DNA of 64,000 bases, taken from positions 14,913 through 78,912 of the forward strand of contig JBKBMG010000023.1 of assembly GCA_046295975.1 (NCBI GenBank). Direction: 5' to 3'. The notes beneath the pieces were generated by a model. The model was not told where the DNA came from and did no database searches. It saw only the letters and a program-made list of their open reading frames with translations. Positions 8,115 through 17,143 of this stretch are shown here, one piece after another. The stretch comes from UBA2357 sp046295975 (GTDB lineage: Bacteria > Pseudomonadota > Gammaproteobacteria > Burkholderiales > Rhodocyclaceae). A program made the translations under genes and the position numbers. How positions within the stretch are numbered: position 1 is the stretch's first letter; the number at the start of each line of letters is the position of its first letter.

Positions 8115-11100
8115 TCATTGATTGGTCTGCAGGTATTTCCCCATCCACGGCCAGTACTCGTCGGGTTTGACCTTGTGGTTGATGAAGCGGTCTTGCCAGC
8201 CCTTTTCCCCTTCCTTGCAGGCGGACATCACCGTGCCCAGATTGAAGTGGAATGCTTCCTGTTTCCAGCGGGCGGCGTCTTGCAGGCCGCTGTCATGCAG
8301 CCACAGCCACACGCGGCGGTCGGCGCAGCGCAGGAAGAGGCGGAAGGCGGCCCAGGATTCCACCCTGTCCTCCCGCACCAAAAAGCGCTGGAACCAGGTG
8401 CGCGCCCAGTCGTGGCGTTGCGCGCGCTTTGCTGCTTCCGTGGCGACGTCCCGCAGCCAGCAGTCGCCGTGCCCGGCCATCCATTGCTGAAGCCGGGCTG
8501 CATCTTCCTGGTGTGCCGAGAAACCCAGCAGGGCCAGCGCCCGGGCTTGGTTGAACTCCCAGTCGGAGGCCAGCCAGTGTTCGATCAGCCCGCGTAGCCA
8601 CTCGCTGCGCCCGCCCTGCTGGGCGAGCAGGGCGTACTCGAACAGCGCCAGGTCATGGGCAGCGGCGTCGACCAACTGGCCGAGCAGGCCGGTCTGCAGA
8701 CCATCCAGTTCCGACGCGGCAGGGGCGGCAAAGGCATCCAGCAGCAGGATGGGCAGCTTGAGTCGGGCTTCGGTGATGCGCACGTTCGAGTGGCGGGAAA
8801 TGGCCTTGAACAGCGCGACGCCATCAGCAGGCGACTGGGTGAGTAGTGCGGCGCACAGCTTTTCGTAGAAGCCACGACAGGCAGCGAGCAGGCGGGCTGC
8901 ATGGGGTGCGTTGTCGATCAGCGGGGCGATCCACGCGCGCCAGGGACGCGCCGGCACCGCCACCACCCGATCCAGTGCGCCGTGCTGGAAGCTGCTGGCG
9001 AACCAGGGGTTGCCGGCGGCGCGTTCGGATTTCATTAGTGCGTAGATCTGCCGCGCCAGCTGATTGCTTTCGTCGGTCATCCGGTCTGGATCGTTCGAGC
9101 GTTCCCAGTCGTCGACGCTGCTGTTGCCGGCGCTACCACCCCAGGCGGCGTTATTCATGCGCAGGGTCTGGGTAGCGCGGTCGGCGGTAGACAAGCGGTC
9201 ATCGGGGAGCAGGGCGGAGTGATCCACCTTGATTTGGGTGTGGGGAGCCAAGGTGTCCAAGCTGTTCCCGCCCGAGCGTGTGACCGTAACGATGGTGCGC
9301 TGGATGGTATCGAGTGCCTGGATGTACGCAACCGCTTCTTCCGGCTGCTCGCCCCGTTGCACGATGGCGTAGCCGAGATACTCTGGCGAAATGCGTTCAA
9401 ACAGATCCGCCAAGCTCAGGCTCTGGCCGAACCTGGCCAACAGCAGGCTGCCCCAGCGATTCTCCAAATCCCGCTTGTCGCCAGGCTGCACACGCCAGCC
9501 GGCGGTGATGATCTGGTCAATGGCTTCCTGATCCTGAGTGTGGAAGAACAGCCGCAGGCAAAGCCCCCGGGGGACGCTGTCGAAAGTCTGGAAATGCTCC
9601 ATCAGCCATTTGCGTAGTTCGGGGCAGGGAATAGGTAGTGCTTTCGCAAGGTAATCGAGCAGGTTGAGAAATTCCTGCCGCTTGTCTTGTGGAAGGTTGC
9701 GCAAACGCTTCAGGGTTTCGAGCGCACCCATTGGGGAAATCGGGCGAAAAGCAGGTTCGTGGTCAAAAAACGTTCCTTGTGCCATCCCTCGCTGTTCGAT
9801 GCATTGCATCTGCTCCAACTCATCCAACTCGAAGACCACCGCAGGGAACAGGAACAGTTCGGAGGCCTCCTCGTTACTCAACTGCGGGCGGTCGGGTTGA
9901 TACTGAGCCGCACAAGCCTGCCAGACGGTTCTGAGGATGGATCGCTCTTCACTGTTCAGCACCGGAATGTGTTCCAGAAGGCGTGAACTCAGGGCTTGGC
10001 AGGCTTCACCACGACGATCCGACAGCGTTCCGGCGAGCCGACGGATGAGGTCACCATAGCGTGAGGGGGAAAAGGCGCACAGGGCGGGTTCGATTTGCTC
10101 CAGTGTGAGGTCTTCCGACGTCTGCCCCATGACTCGTGACACTTCGTTCAGATTCAGATCAGCGCCGGCCTTCTGGATCATTTCGACGTATTCTCGCGGC
10201 AGCTGCATAGCCGGCTTCAGCGCGATTTTCTGTAGATAATTAGCGATTTGTTCGGGGCTGCGCCCAAGGCAATTGTTCCGTGCGTTCTTGAGGTCGTCCT
10301 CTTCCCACAGTGGGCTGAAAGAGTTCGACCGTGGGCGAAACTCTTCCGTTAGCTCCCTCATCTGTTGGTTGGCTTCCTCGCTGCTCAATGCGCACAGCAA
10401 GCGGCTGGCTGCAGGTTTTGCCAAGGGGGTGTTTATCCTCAGCCAAATGTCAGCCCTTTGTTGTAGGTCTTGCCTCAACACTGCTGGAGCAATTCGGAGC
10501 AGCCAGTTGAAGTCGACCCCACTGCCTCCCATTGCCGCACATGCTGCCAGCCCGGTAGCAAGTGCATTCCCATACCTCGGACCAAGCACATGCGAGATGA
10601 CTCCAGATGCTACTTGGGAGAGTCGCAGTAGGTTGGGGTCAGAGCGATCAATGATTGTGATACTCATGTCGTCTAGCACACGATACGGACCCGGCGTGGC
10701 GTTGAAACCAAGCCTGCTGATGACATCGGGAGTCCCATTGGGGCGTGGTATATCAGTGTCAACCCAGAACGCCCTGTAACCACAGGGGTGCACAAACCCC
10801 AGCCAGCGCGTGAAGGTGGGCAGTAGCTGCGGCCGAACATTGGGGTGTTCCCGGTGCTGCAACAAGCCGGCCATGAAGTAATCCTGTGCATGCCGGTTGT
10901 CCAGCTCGCCCCACAATACTTCCGCCAGTTGCAAATAGACCTGGGGTTGCAACGGCAGGTAGGCAGGGATGCGCTGCAGGTCGTCCTCGTCGAGGTTGCG
11001 TCCCTCAATCCAGGCACGCAGCAGGGCGAAGCGGCCGGCGTCGGGGTAGCCCTGGGTCATCAGGGCGTGGAACAGGGCCATGGCGCAGATGCGGACCTGC

Positions 11101-12758
11101 AGATCGCCTTGTCCGGCCAGGCGAGCGGCGATGACTTCGGCCATGTGGGCGGCGTCCGGTGCATCTTCCACCTCCTGGGCAAGCACCAGCCCCAAGGCGA
11201 GCGCCAGATGAGTCTCCCCGATTTGGAGCCTGCCTCCAGCCAGATCAATGATGCCGCCACTGGTCAGTTCGTGACGGAGCTCCGTGACATCCGCCCCGAG
11301 GTCCTGCGCCTGTTGCCCAAGTGCCTGCAGCGGGAAACGACGGTCTTCGTAGGTTTCCGCCAGACCCAACAGCAAGGCCAGGAATTGTTCATGGTCCAGC
11401 GGCATCTGCCCCTTGCGGCGGGTTCGGTCCCGCCAGTCCTCGTAGATCAGCCGTTCCAGCGTCAGTCCGCCGTGGCCAACCTCGTCCTTGAGGCGAAAGG
11501 CAAGGTCGAAGTAACGGGGGCGATGGAGGAGTTCGAGCAGATCCGTGGAGTAACTGCTCTCCGTCTCACGAAGGGAACTGCCACGCAACTTCAGCAGGGT
11601 GTCCAGTTCTGCCTCGGTGTAGGGGGCCAGCGTCCAGGGGGCACACAGGCCGTCATCGGGAATGTTCAGCCCGCTCCAGTACCCTGAGCGACACAGCACG
11701 ATGACGGCAATACGCTGACGGATTCCGAGCACCCGCAGGTCATTAAAGAATTCTCTCCATTCCTGGCTGGGGCGTTCGTTGAGGGCGTCCACCACCAGCA
11801 GGTAGAGGGGCGCACCCCCAGCCTCCCTGTTGAGTTGGTGAGGCAATAACGCCTTGTGGCGTTCAGGCTGATCCTCATGAATCCATGCCAGTCCTTCGGC
11901 CAGGACATCCAGCAGGCGAAAGCCGGCAAGCTTCCGTGTGGGCACATACACCAGCGGTACCGGGAAGCCCGGTTCATCCAGCCGCTTCGCCAGCCAGTCA
12001 GCCACGGCCCAGCTCTTGCCGTCGCCTTCCTCGCCCTGCAGCACGAAGGCATCATGCTGCTGCGGCCATGCCTGCCACCACTTGTCCAAGGCCTGCAGAG
12101 CGGCTGACCGAGGGATGATTCTGATTTTTTCGTCCCGCACCGCGATGTGTTGGCGAAGGCGAGACTGCGCCAGATCCTGATTCGCAAGAGCCGGGCGCAG
12201 CCAGTCGTTACAGAGGCGGGCACGCAAGCCGGGGCAGTGCAGGTCGATGAAATCGCGGATGGCTTTGAATGCCTCCTCCTGCCCTTGGGGGGTGTCGGAC
12301 AGGCATTCCGCGTTCAGCCTGGTTAATGCGGCCAGATTGGACGGGAGCTTGTTAGCCTCGGGCATTTTGGTGGTGCCGCACAGCACAGGGAGTATTTCGA
12401 CACCCTCTCCGGCCTTGCGGCGCGCCAGTGCTCGCCCGATCTCGTGTTGCACCACATCATCCGGTCGTTGCAGCCGTTTCAGCTGTTCCTCTGACACCCA
12501 GCCGTCCCCGATGAGCACCAGCATGCATTCCGCCGTCTCCAGGGCTGCGTCGATGACGGCCCTGAAGTCTGCGGCGAGAGGGATGCCATCGTGGCGATCC
12601 TTGTCAAAAAAGACGCAGTGCTCACTATAGAAATTGCGTAGCTCACGCCAGAATGGGTTGGCGTGGGCCGCATCCACGCGGCGGTAACTGATGAATAGTG
12701 GTCGAGTCATCGGGGGGATCTCGGGGCCCGTGCGGTTCTTGCGCGGAGAAATCACCAC
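8115..12758 (-). CDS. TIR-STAND NTPase, putative antiphage/conflict effector
   Basis: A 1547-residue protein. Residues about 17-170 are a bacterial TIR domain: PLFISYRRVDA, VFFDKD, ECMLVLIGDGW and DDVVQHEIGRAL, where Glu106 aligns with the NAD-cleaving glutamate, then the LPVLCGTTKMP strand. A STAND/NACHT-like NTPase follows: Walker A GEEGDGKS (242-249), Walker B LLVVDALNE (about 320-328) and an IVLCRSGYW sensor-like strand near 353. The remaining 1100 residues are helical, repeat-like and leucine-rich, the expected place of the ligand sensor. It starts at GTG 12758 after AGGTAAG; ATG 12710, right before the TIR domain, is an alternative without a visible site. NAD depletion on activation is inferred from the family. 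Confidence 0.87.
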   Translation of the reverse strand: MVISPRKNRTGPEIPPMTRPLFISYRRVDAAHANPFWRELRNFYSEHCVFFDKDRHDGIPLAADFRAVIDAALETAECMLVLIGDGWVSEEQLKRLQRPDDVVQHEIGRALARRKAGEGVEILPVLCGTTKMPEANKLPSNLAALTRLNAECLSDTPQGQEEAFKAIRDFIDLHCPGLRARLCNDWLRPALANQDLAQSRLRQHIAVRDEKIRIIPRSAALQALDKWWQAWPQQHDAFVLQGEEGDGKSWAVADWLAKRLDEPGFPVPLVYVPTRKLAGFRLLDVLAEGLAWIHEDQPERHKALLPHQLNREAGGAPLYLLVVDALNERPSQEWREFFNDLRVLGIRQRIAVIVLCRSGYWSGLNIPDDGLCAPWTLAPYTEAELDTLLKLRGSSLRETESSYSTDLLELLHRPRYFDLAFRLKDEVGHGGLTLERLIYEDWRDRTRRKGQMPLDHEQFLALLLGLAETYEDRRFPLQALGQQAQDLGADVTELRHELTSGGIIDLAGGRLQIGETHLALALGLVLAQEVEDAPDAAHMAEVIAARLAGQGDLQVRICAMALFHALMTQGYPDAGRFALLRAWIEGRNLDEDDLQRIPAYLPLQPQVYLQLAEVLWGELDNRHAQDYFMAGLLQHREHPNVRPQLLPTFTRWLGFVHPCGYRAFWVDTDIPRPNGTPDVISRLGFNATPGPYRVLDDMSITIIDRSDPNLLRLSQVASGVISHVLGPRYGNALATGLAACAAMGGSGVDFNWLLRIAPAVLRQDLQQRADIWLRINTPLAKPAASRLLCALSSEEANQQMRELTEEFRPRSNSFSPLWEEDDLKNARNNCLGRSPEQIANYLQKIALKPAMQLPREYVEMIQKAGADLNLNEVSRVMGQTSEDLTLEQIEPALCAFSPSRYGDLIRRLAGTLSDRRGEACQALSSRLLEHIPVLNSEERSILRTVWQACAAQYQPDRPQLSNEEASELFLFPAVVFELDELEQMQCIEQRGMAQGTFFDHEPAFRPISPMGALETLKRLRNLPQDKRQEFLNLLDYLAKALPIPCPELRKWLMEHFQTFDSVPRGLCLRLFFHTQDQEAIDQIITAGWRVQPGDKRDLENRWGSLLLARFGQSLSLADLFERISPEYLGYAIVQRGEQPEEAVAYIQALDTIQRTIVTVTRSGGNSLDTLAPHTQIKVDHSALLPDDRLSTADRATQTLRMNNAAWGGSAGNSSVDDWERSNDPDRMTDESNQLARQIYALMKSERAAGNPWFASSFQHGALDRVVAVPARPWRAWIAPLIDNAPHAARLLAACRGFYEKLCAALLTQSPADGVALFKAISRHSNVRITEARLKLPILLLDAFAAPAASELDGLQTGLLGQLVDAAAHDLALFEYALLAQQGGRSEWLRGLIEHWLASDWEFNQARALALLGFSAHQEDAARLQQWMAGHGDCWLRDVATEAAKRAQRHDWARTWFQRFLVREDRVESWAAFRLFLRCADRRVWLWLHDSGLQDAARWKQEAFHFNLGTVMSACKEGEKGWQDRFINHKVKPDEYWPWMGKYLQTNQ

Positions 12759-12900
12759 CTTACCTGCTTCGTGGCTTGTTCCACAATTGCGTCGCTGTCA
12801 TGGTCACGGCTATGCCTTGCGGAAAGCTGTTGCGTGGCAAGGTCATCGCGCCAAGTGATGGGCACAGGATGGTCACGAGGCGGAGTACCGTGCCAATAGA

Positions 12901-12932
12901 AAAAGCCAACCACCGATAAGTGATTGGCTTTT
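12901..12932. terminator. hairpin upstream of the TIR-STAND gene
   Basis: AAAAGCCAA at 12901-12909 pairs with TTGGCTTTT at 12924-12932. A C/A mismatch and a further CAC/GTG pairing follow inside, leaving a 6-base loop. T-runs flank both sides, so it could terminate in either direction and insulates the island operon from the tRNA transcript. Confidence 0.6.
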
Positions 12933-12941
12933 AATGAATTT

Positions 12942-13067
<126 letters not shown>

Positions 13068-13083
13068 TCTGGAGAAGCGGAAA

Positions 13084-13111
13084 TATATACGCTTTTCGGT
13101 CGGCGTGTCAA
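13084..13111 (-). promoter_or_regulatory. sigma-70 promoter of tRNA-fMet
   Basis: On the minus strand TTGACA (13106-13111), a 16-base spacer and TATATA (13084-13089) lie 17 bases before the mature 5' end. The near-consensus hexamers fit a strong tRNA promoter. Confidence 0.75.
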
Positions 13112-13155
13112 CCATTGGCCGTGTTTCTGCGGTTCGGTTTCGATGTGGTGCCGGC

Positions 13156-14049
13156 TTATAGGCAGACGAAGCTGATTGCATAGGGGTTGGCGATACAGCT
13201 GCAGCCCAGGGCGAAATGGCCCTTGCCGTGCAGCACCGCCTCCTCGCGTGCGAGGACAAACTCTTTCTCTCCGTCGATGGCGACGAAGGTGCCATTGCTG
13301 CTGCGGTCGATGAGCACGAACTTGTCGCCGCGCAGTTCGACTTCCGCGTGGCGGCGCGAAGCCCGGCTGTCTCCCACCTGAAGATCGGCGTTCAGGTCGC
13401 GGCCGATGCGCGCAATCGGGTGGGCCTCGTCGAGCACCAAAGCCTGGTCGGCCAGATACAGACGCAACTCCACGGGCTCGTCGACAGGCAGGCTGGGGGT
13501 CTGGAGTATGGTGACGTCACCTACTGACTCGCACTTGAGTTCGCACAGCTCCACCGGGCGGGAGGCGCCGCGCAGCACCCTGGGTGGCAGGCGATTGAGC
13601 AAGCCCTGCCATTCGGGCGACAGCCGCTGCAGCGTATCCGCGGTCGTGATTGCGCGGCCCGGAGAGGCCAGTTCCATGAGGCGGGCGGCGAAGTTCACCG
13701 TCTCTCCGAACACGTCGTTGCCATTGATGATGACCGGGCCGTGATGGAAGCCGACGCGGATCGCGATGCGCTGGTTCGAACCCGATGGAACGTCGCGCAG
13801 CATCAGGTGCATGGCGACCGCGGAGTCGGCTGCGTCCTCCGGCTTGGCAAAGACCGCCATCAGCCCGTCCCCGGTGTGTTTGACGATGTGCCCGCTCTTG
13901 CTCTCTATCGTCTTGCGCATCGTCCGGATACAGGAATCCACCAACTGGAACGCGGAGTTGTCACCAACTCGTTCGTACAACTGGGTACTGCCGACCAGGT
14001 CGGCGAACAGTACGGTGCATTCTGTGGATGTGGTTGAAGACGCGTTCAT
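13156..14049 (-). CDS. class III adenylate cyclase with C-terminal FHA domain
   Basis: A 297-residue cytoplasmic protein. The cyclase homology domain spans about residues 10-175. The metal-binding aspartates are Asp17 (LFADLVGST) and Asp61 (KHTGDGLM), a Lys57 fits adenine choice, and Asn119/Arg123 (GETVNFAARL) are the transition-state residues, so the enzyme looks catalytically complete. An FHA domain (about 198-285) follows with IGRDLNADLQVGD, SRRHAEV and SSNGTF, the phosphothreonine-binding pattern. This suggests cAMP production or signalling tuned by a Ser/Thr kinase; no such kinase is nearby. The gene stands alone, read toward the tRNA-fMet promoter. Confidence 0.88.
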   Translation of the reverse strand: MNASSTTSTECTVLFADLVGSTQLYERVGDNSAFQLVDSCIRTMRKTIESKSGHIVKHTGDGLMAVFAKPEDAADSAVAMHLMLRDVPSGSNQRIAIRVGFHHGPVIINGNDVFGETVNFAARLMELASPGRAITTADTLQRLSPEWQGLLNRLPPRVLRGASRPVELCELKCESVGDVTILQTPSLPVDEPVELRLYLADQALVLDEAHPIARIGRDLNADLQVGDSRASRRHAEVELRGDKFVLIDRSSNGTFVAIDGEKEFVLAREEAVLHGKGHFALGCSCIANPYAISFVCL

Positions 14050-14116
14050 GGCATGGATTATAAGGAAACTCGGTGATTCCGATAACTGCGGTCAATGCGC
14101 CGGGCCTCGATAGGGG

Positions 14117-14497
14117 GAACAGTGATATAATCCAAGCTTATGCCGCATGTTTCCGGCCCGGTTTGCGGGCAGAGCGTCCTTGAAAGCGTTCTCGGACAAC
14201 GCCTCGGAGTGTGCGGATTTCTCCAATCCAGTGTGTTGGTCGCGCCGTATTGGGTGGCGGCTGACACGTCTCGGTTCCGTGCCCGGCTTGTTTCCGGCGC
14301 GTGACAAGTCGTTCCGTTTCCGGTTCTTGCCGATCGGGCTCGCAGGCGTTGCGTGAGTCGCAGTCGTTGTCTCGTCGCCCGCTCATGCGTGGCGGTCGCC
14401 TGCGGTCGGCGTTCAGCAGCCATTGTCGCCGCCCTCGAGACGGGTGGCGAGATTGTCAGAGCCGGGCGGAAGCATACGAATCAAGTTGAGGTGATGA
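14117..14497 (+). promoter_or_regulatory. extended -10 promoter and long leader of infA
   Basis: TGATATAAT at 14123-14131 is a consensus extended -10 (TG-N-TATAAT) with no good -35. If used, the infA message has an untranslated leader of about 360 bases. A 54-codon frame starts at 14140, but its product matches nothing I know and I do not call it. Confidence 0.45.
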
Positions 14498-14716
14498 ATG
14501 GCCAAGGAAGATCTGTTGCAGATGGAAGGGGTGGTGAACGAAGTGCTGCCCGATACCCGGTTCAGGGTGACGCTGGAGAACGGCGTGCAGGTTGCCGCCT
14601 ATGCGTCCGGAAAAATGCGCAAGCACCGCATCCGTGTGTTGGCGGGTGATCGTGTCAGTGTGGAAATGTCGCCTTACGATCTGACCAAGGCGCGCATCAG
14701 CTTTCGCCACAAGTAG
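14498..14716 (+). CDS. infA: translation initiation factor IF-1 (second-type paralogue)
   Basis: A 72-residue S1/OB-fold protein that binds the ribosomal A-site region during initiation. MAKEDLLQMEG at the N-terminus, GKMRKHRIRVLAGDRV in the middle and SPYDLTKARISFR at the end are the IF-1 hallmarks. The sequence differs from the usual ribosomal-operon IF-1 and it stands outside any ribosomal protein operon, so it is likely the second copy that many betaproteobacteria carry. GAGGTGATGA precedes the ATG. Its 3' end overlaps the convergent lyase gene by 20 bases. Confidence 0.93.
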   Translation: MAKEDLLQMEGVVNEVLPDTRFRVTLENGVQVAAYASGKMRKHRIRVLAGDRVSVEMSPYDLTKARISFRHK

Positions 14717-15743
14717 CCGTAGCAGCTGGGCCAGACGTGTCGAAGAAGCGCGTCAGGGCCTCCGCGGGTAGTGCCATGCCGGTACTGCGCGCACGGCACA
14801 ACAGCGTCCAGTAGTACCGGTAGGAAGCCCGGTCGTGCAGGCGACCGGCGTGGGCGATCGGGCCCCAGTCGGCGTCCTGTGCCGAGAACAGAATCTCCGA
14901 GGCAACCGCAATCTCGGAGAAGTCGGGGCGCATCGCCTCGAGAATGGGCTCGATCTGATTCGGGTGAATACTCCACATGCGCAGAAAGCCGAAGCGTTGC
15001 CGGGCGATCCGGGCGTCTTCGCGGATCAGTTCGCGGTCGTGAAGTTCGGTGCAGACGTTGTGCGCAGGTATCCGCCCGTTGGCGATCGCGGCGGCAACGA
15101 TCTCGGATTTCGCACGAACCACGAGCGGATGGGCGAACTGTTCGGGACTGCGCATCGCGCTCGCCATGATGGCACCCTGGTGTGCCGATACGAAATCCAT
15201 CAAACCGAAATCCAGCGATTCGACCGAGGGCAGGGCGGCAATGTCCCAAACCTCGCGCAGGGCGCCGTGGGTTTCGATCAGTACGTGGAAGGGGATGTTG
15301 CGGATGAGCCCGAGACGGGTCTTAAGCATCCCGGTGAACTCGATCTGAGTGCGCACGTCGGCGGCGGAGCGCGCTTTGGGCAAGGTGATGAAGGCGAGCC
15401 GCTCGCCCGCGCCAGCGAGCAGGATCTCGAGGTCGCGCTGCCAGTGAGGGTGGGTGATGTCGTGTATGCGCGCACCGAACCGACCGTGGCGGTTGTCCTC
15501 GCTCGCCGCCATGTGCGCCACCATCTCGGCGTGTTCCGCCTCGGCACCCGCGCGTGCCCCGTCCTCGCAATCTCCGGTAACGTCGAACACCGGCCCAAGT
15601 GTGGCCTGTAGCGCCAGGGCCTTGGCGATCAGCTTCTCCGATCCGGCGTAATGGTCGATGCAGGGAATGTCGGGTACGGGTCGGGCGTCGCTGAACAGCG
15701 CCCGGGTCGGGTGTGCACTGCCTGGCATTGCGTGGGTCGGCAT
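14697..15743 (-). CDS. HpcH/HpaI aldolase family CoA-ester lyase (CitE-like)
   Basis: A 348-residue member of the HpcH/HpaI aldolase/citrate lyase beta family, Mg-dependent TIM-barrel enzymes that cleave malyl-, methylmalyl- or citramalyl-CoA-type esters. Visible features are DVTGDCEDGARAG near residue 55, FITLPKARSAADV near 120, HVLIETHGAL with the metal-binding glutamate near 155 and FGLMDFVSAHQG with the aspartate near 180. It lies just downstream of malate dehydrogenase on the same strand, which fits C4/CoA metabolism, but the substrate cannot be fixed from sequence. Its 3' end overlaps infA. Confidence 0.85.
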   Translation of the reverse strand: MPTHAMPGSAHPTRALFSDARPVPDIPCIDHYAGSEKLIAKALALQATLGPVFDVTGDCEDGARAGAEAEHAEMVAHMAASEDNRHGRFGARIHDITHPHWQRDLEILLAGAGERLAFITLPKARSAADVRTQIEFTGMLKTRLGLIRNIPFHVLIETHGALREVWDIAALPSVESLDFGLMDFVSAHQGAIMASAMRSPEQFAHPLVVRAKSEIVAAAIANGRIPAHNVCTELHDRELIREDARIARQRFGFLRMWSIHPNQIEPILEAMRPDFSEIAVASEILFSAQDADWGPIAHAGRLHDRASYRYYWTLLCRARSTGMALPAEALTRFFDTSGPAATATCGES

Positions 15744-15860
15744 GAGGCGTCGCTATGATTTGAGGAGTAGGTGCGGGCGGCGCCTGTCTCGCGGCTTTGC
15801 GCGTGACCGACATCGTAAGTCGCCCGGGGCAGATTCTGAGGATAGCAGCTGGCGGCGCGC

Positions 15861-15894
15861 AAAAAAAGCGCGCAGCCAGCGGCGTGCGCGCTTT
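15861..15894 (-). terminator. intrinsic terminator of mdh
   Basis: AAAGCGCGCA (15865-15874) and TGCGCGCTTT (15885-15894) form a 10-bp stem. Read leftward it is followed by seven T, a textbook intrinsic terminator just after the mdh stop. Confidence 0.85.
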
Positions 15895-15930
15895 CCGGGT
15901 TCGACCGGAAGCAACCGGCCGGCGGGAAGA

Positions 15931-16923
15931 TCAGGCGAGCAAATCCTTCACGCCTTCGCGTTCTTCGAGCAACTCATTGAGCGTCTTGGTCATGCACTCG
16001 CGCGAGAACTCGTCGATCTCCAGGCCCTGGACGATCTTGTACTCGCCGTTTTCGGTGGTGACCGGGAAACCGTAGATGATGCCTTCGGGAATGCCGTAGG
16101 AGCCGTCGGACGGGATGCCCATCGTCACCCATTCACCGTTCGAGCCCAGCACCCAGTCGCGGATGTGGTCGATTGCGGCATTGGCGGCGGATGCCGCGGA
16201 GGACAGCCCGCGCGCCTCGATGATCGCCGCGCCGCGCTTGCCGACGGTCGGCAGGAAGGTCTCGCGATTCCACTTCTCGTCGCCGATCAGGTCCTTGACC
16301 TTGTCGTTGTTCGAGGTGACGAAGCGGTAGTCGGCGTACATGGTGGGCGAGTGGTTGCCCCACACGACCAGACTGCGCAGGCTCGAAACGGGACGGCCGG
16401 ATTTCGCCGCCAACTGCGACAGCGCGCGGTTGTGATCCAGGCGCAGCATGCCGGTGAAGTTCTTGGCGGGCACGCGGCCATACTTCTCGGCCGTCTTCAT
16501 TGCAATGTAGGCGTTGGTGTTGCAGGGGTTGCCGACCACCAGCACCTTGCAGTCCGGATGCGCGTGCTGACCGATGGCTGCGCCCTGGACGGTGAAAATC
16601 TTGGCGTTCTCGGTCAGCAGATCCTTGCGTTCCATGCCCGGGCCGCGCGGACGGGCGCCGACCAGCAGCGCCACCTGGGCGTCCTTGAAGGCGACGTTGG
16701 GGTCATCGGTAGCGATCATGCCGGCGAGCAGCGGGAAGGCGCAGTCGTCCAGTTCCATCATCACGCCGCCAACAGCCTTCTGAGCCTGGGGCAGGTCGAG
16801 CAACTGCAGAATCACTGGCTGATCCTTGCCCAGCATTTCACCGCTGGCAATGCGGAACAGCAGGCTGTAACCGATCTGACCGGCGGCGCCGGTGACCGCA
16901 ACGCGGATGGGGGCTTTGCTCAT
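15931..16923 (-). CDS. mdh: malate dehydrogenase
   Basis: A 330-residue NAD-dependent malate dehydrogenase of the cytosolic-type clade used by betaproteobacteria; it oxidises malate to oxaloacetate in the TCA cycle. The Rossmann motif VTGAAGQIGYSLLFRIASG, the substrate arginines in GARPRGPGMERKDLL, GNPCNTNA and the catalytic histidine in WGNHSPTMY are all present. The start at 16923 is preceded by GGGAGTAAGGAA; a 52-codon upstream extension is leader. A near-consensus promoter lies at 17104-17132, close to the GntR palindrome. Confidence 0.97.
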   Translation of the reverse strand: MSKAPIRVAVTGAAGQIGYSLLFRIASGEMLGKDQPVILQLLDLPQAQKAVGGVMMELDDCAFPLLAGMIATDDPNVAFKDAQVALLVGARPRGPGMERKDLLTENAKIFTVQGAAIGQHAHPDCKVLVVGNPCNTNAYIAMKTAEKYGRVPAKNFTGMLRLDHNRALSQLAAKSGRPVSSLRSLVVWGNHSPTMYADYRFVTSNNDKVKDLIGDEKWNRETFLPTVGKRGAAIIEARGLSSAASAANAAIDHIRDWVLGSNGEWVTMGIPSDGSYGIPEGIIYGFPVTTENGEYKIVQGLEIDEFSRECMTKTLNELLEEREGVKDLLA

Positions 16924-17103
16924 TTCCTTACTCCCTCGAAAGCGACGTGACGTCTGAAATAAATCGAACTGGCGAATTGCGAGACTGTGAGTTCCGTGAA
17001 TTCGGTGCATCGATGAAACGGCCCGGCGAAACGCGTCGGAGGTAAATCGCCGTGAGGAGCGGGTCCGTCGGCGCGACATGCCGACATGTGTGCGGGCGCA
17101 AGG

Positions 17104-17132
17104 ATGTTAGAAGTTGATAGGCTTTCTGTCAA
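17104..17132 (-). promoter_or_regulatory. sigma-70 promoter of mdh
   Basis: Minus strand TTGACA (17127-17132), 17-base spacer, TAACAT (17104-17109). The 16-bp palindrome lies 11 bases upstream of the -35. The implied leader is about 170 bases. Confidence 0.75.
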
Positions 17133-17143
17133 ATCATGTCTTT

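Noticed and set aside
14140..14304. 54-codon frame in the infA leader
   Set aside because: No ribosome-binding site and no recognisable product; kept only as part of the leader.
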